Translations under genes and position numbers: made by a program
Source: Planctomycetota bacterium
GTDB lineage: Bacteria > Planctomycetota > MHYJ01 > JACPRB01
Direction: 5' to 3'
Assembly: GCA_016200125.1 (NCBI GenBank)
Contig: JACQFK010000177.1
Span: forward strand, 1 to 7,052
DNA: 7,052 nucleotides
Notes under the pieces: generated by a model
What the model was told of the DNA's origin: nothing
The model's input: only the letters and a program-made list of their open reading frames with translations
Database searches by the model: none
Shown here: one piece after another, positions 6,101 to 7,052 of the stretch
Numbering within the stretch: the stretch's first letter is position 1
Layout of the letters: every line of letters starts with the position of its first letter

Positions 6101-6466
6101 ATGCGCGATCCCGCCATCCGCGTCATCCTCCTCCCCCGCGACACCAACGCCCAGGGCTCGATCTTCGGCGGCGTGATCCTGTCTCACATCGACCTGGCCG
6201 GCGTCACCGAGGCGCGCAAGCACGCCGCCAAGCGCTTCGTCACCGTGGCGATGAAGGAGGTCGTGTTCAAGAAGCCGGTCTACGTGGGCGACACCGTCTC
6301 GTTCTTCACGAAGACCAAGAAAGTGGGCACGACGTCGGTGACCATCCAGGTCGAGGTCGAAGCCCAGCGCTGGCAGGACCCTTCGAAGCGCGTCGTCGTC
6401 ACCGAGGCGGAGATCACCTTCGTGGCAGTGGACGAAAAGGGCCGGCCGATCCCCGTCAAGGGCTGA
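6101..6466 (+). CDS. YciA-type hotdog-fold acyl-CoA thioesterase
   Basis: A 121-residue single hotdog domain, the usual core length for the YciA/acyl-CoA hydrolase family, which cleaves acyl-CoA to free acid and CoA in the cytoplasm. Family hallmarks are in order: [15 protein letters not shown] at 10-24, SHIDLAG at 28-34 with the likely catalytic D31 at the start of the central helix, FKKPVYVGD at 56-64, [14 protein letters not shown] at 75-88 and a final strand [15 protein letters not shown] at 102-116. The active site is formed between subunits, so it would act as a dimer or higher oligomer. It stands alone, transcribed divergently from the HD-GYP gene, with no partner gene that would specify the chain length of its substrate. 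A coding shadow on the opposite strand was ignored. Confidence 0.92.
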   Translation: MRDPAIRVILLPRDTNAQGSIFGGVILSHIDLAGVTEARKHAAKRFVTVAMKEVVFKKPVYVGDTVSFFTKTKKVGTTSVTIQVEVEAQRWQDPSKRVVVTEAEITFVAVDEKGRPIPVKG

Positions 6467-6690
6467 GCGGGCATTTCGCTACAGATACCGCTTCCTAAAG
6501 CAGAGGGGATTCCCCGGGCATGACAAGCCCACTGAAGTCAATCGGAAGCGTGGAAGCGTGAGCACTTGCAAGTGCTGTACCCAACCCGTTCTTAGTTGGA
6601 TTCCTCTCGTGTTCGGTGATGCCGAACTCCAAGATATCGTCTCCGCGAATCCAAGGTAGAGAGACGATGCCGGTGAAAAGGTCCGTGGAC
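6467..6690. other. Non-coding, AT-richer stretch with short palindromes
   Basis: No convincing gene is seen between the thioesterase stop and the zinc-ribbon start. The stretch contains GGGGATTCCCC (6505-6515), a back-to-back duplication of GGAAGCGT (6544-6551 and 6552-6559), a perfect 16-bp palindrome AGCACTTGCAAGTGCT (6561-6576) and a 6-bp stem GTTCGG/CCGAAC (6611-6627). No strong terminator with a T-run follows the thioesterase. The reading frame of the downstream small gene is open back to a GTG at 6616, so part of this stretch might be coding. Confidence 0.5.
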
Positions 6691-6897
6691 ATGACGAAGC
6701 GCCTTACATTTATTTGTCCGGTTTGTGGACATCGAAACAACTTCATCAATTCAACGAAGGTCCAGGACCGATCGCTTGAGGGTTGTCGACGGTGCAAGGC
6801 CGTGTTAGTTTTTTCAATCGAACAAGTGCATCAGTATGCGAAGAGAACCGGAATTGGGGAATCCAGGCCCGGCCACGGCAAGAAGGTCCAAAGGTGA
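6691..6897 (+). CDS. Small putative zinc-ribbon protein
   Basis: A 68-residue hypothetical protein with two cysteine pairs, CPVC (C9, C12) and CRRC (C32, C35), 19 residues apart, the layout of a treble-clef or zinc-ribbon fold that binds one zinc ion. After the ribbon comes a short hydrophobic strand (AVLVFSIE) and a basic Gly/Lys/Arg-rich tail (PGHGKKVQR), which may contact nucleic acid or protein. I do not recognise a named family. The ATG at 6691 is chosen because AAAAGG lies about 10 nt upstream and the ribbon begins at once; ATGs at 6667 and 6619 and a GTG at 6616 are in frame and would lengthen it by up to 25 residues. Base composition is clearly less GC-rich than the genes at 1-6466, suggesting foreign origin. 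A 100-codon frame on the opposite strand (6495-6797) is the competing reading, but it has no motif. Confidence 0.55.
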   Translation: MTKRLTFICPVCGHRNNFINSTKVQDRSLEGCRRCKAVLVFSIEQVHQYAKRTGIGESRPGHGKKVQR

Positions 6898-7052
6898 AAA
6901 TGGAGAATCGAGGAAAACTCCAATGACTTCACTTGTCAGGGCGTATGAAGCCATCCAGCAATCTGCTTGCTGACTAAGAGCGTATCCCGGTAGCCGATTC
7001 TGATGGCGAAGGAACCCTCCCGCGCGGGAATTGCTCGACCATGGAGCCAGCC
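6898..7052 (+). other. Window end: 16-codon ORF with good ribosome site and a possible truncated gene start
   Basis: At 6923-6973 an ORF encodes MTSLVRAYEAIQQSAC; AGGA lies 8 nt before its ATG, a better ribosome site than most genes here. It could be a tiny real gene, a leader peptide or the start of a gene broken by an early stop. A 6-bp stem CAGCAA/TTGCTG (6956-6972) covers its end. From 7003 another ATG opens a frame (MAKEPSRAGIARPWSQ) that runs off the window, with no clear ribosome site. A perfect 12-bp palindrome TCCCGCGCGGGA lies at 7018-7029. None of these can be assigned a function. Confidence 0.25.

Noticed and set aside
6495..6797. 100-codon minus-strand ORF in the AT-richer tail
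   Set aside because: It overlaps the zinc-ribbon ORF on the opposite strand and lacks any motif. The paired CxxC motifs make the plus reading more likely, though not certain.
1..7052. CRISPR array, tRNA, rRNA, transposase or integrase
   Set aside because: No spaced direct repeats, cloverleaf sequences or mobile-element genes were found by eye on either strand. The palindromes at 5940-6051 and 6561-6576 do not form an array.

Overview
This is a GC-rich bacterial window, roughly two-thirds G+C by eye, with tightly packed genes over bases 1-6466 and a visibly AT-richer, gene-poor tail from about 6470 to the end. No rRNA, tRNA, transposase or CRISPR array was seen. The organism cannot be named from the sequence. 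The gene set (GAF/HD-GYP regulator, M24 peptidase of the FPR subtype, exported D-aminoacylase-like amidohydrolase, TPR protein) would fit a Planctomycetota, Acidobacteriota or Myxococcota-like environmental genome, but that is a weak inference.

Layout. Six genes lie on the minus strand and read from about 5858 down to base 1. Upstream pair: a GAF + HD-GYP cyclic-di-GMP phosphodiesterase candidate, then a translationally coupled, very short aldo/keto-reductase-like protein (stop/start overlap TGATG). A strong near-perfect 13-bp inverted repeat sits exactly at the end of this pair. Downstream set: a fresh sigma-70-like promoter precedes a small four-helix membrane protein, a TPR protein (8-nt overlap), an M24 Xaa-Pro-type aminopeptidase and an exported N-acyl-D-amino-acid deacylase that leaves the window a few residues before its expected C terminus. 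The last two suggest peptide and D-amino-acid derivative turnover. The membrane and TPR proteins have no assignable function.

Divergent from the HD-GYP gene, on the plus strand, is a YciA-type hotdog acyl-CoA thioesterase. The intergenic region between them (5859-6100) holds a predicted promoter for each direction and a 110-bp nested palindromic element that resembles dispersed intergenic repeats.

The tail (6467-7052) changes base composition sharply right after the thioesterase stop. It holds a probable 68-residue zinc-ribbon protein, a perfect 16-bp palindrome next to an 8-bp tandem duplication, and a 16-codon ORF with a good ribosome site. It looks like an acquired segment or the edge of an island.

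The points most worth a second look are the miniature aldo/keto-reductase-like protein, the histidine-bearing four-helix membrane protein at the head of the peptidase operon, the roughly 80-residue insertion inside the HD-GYP domain, and the two palindromic elements at operon boundaries. I did not find clear evidence of a complete novel defence or mobile system.
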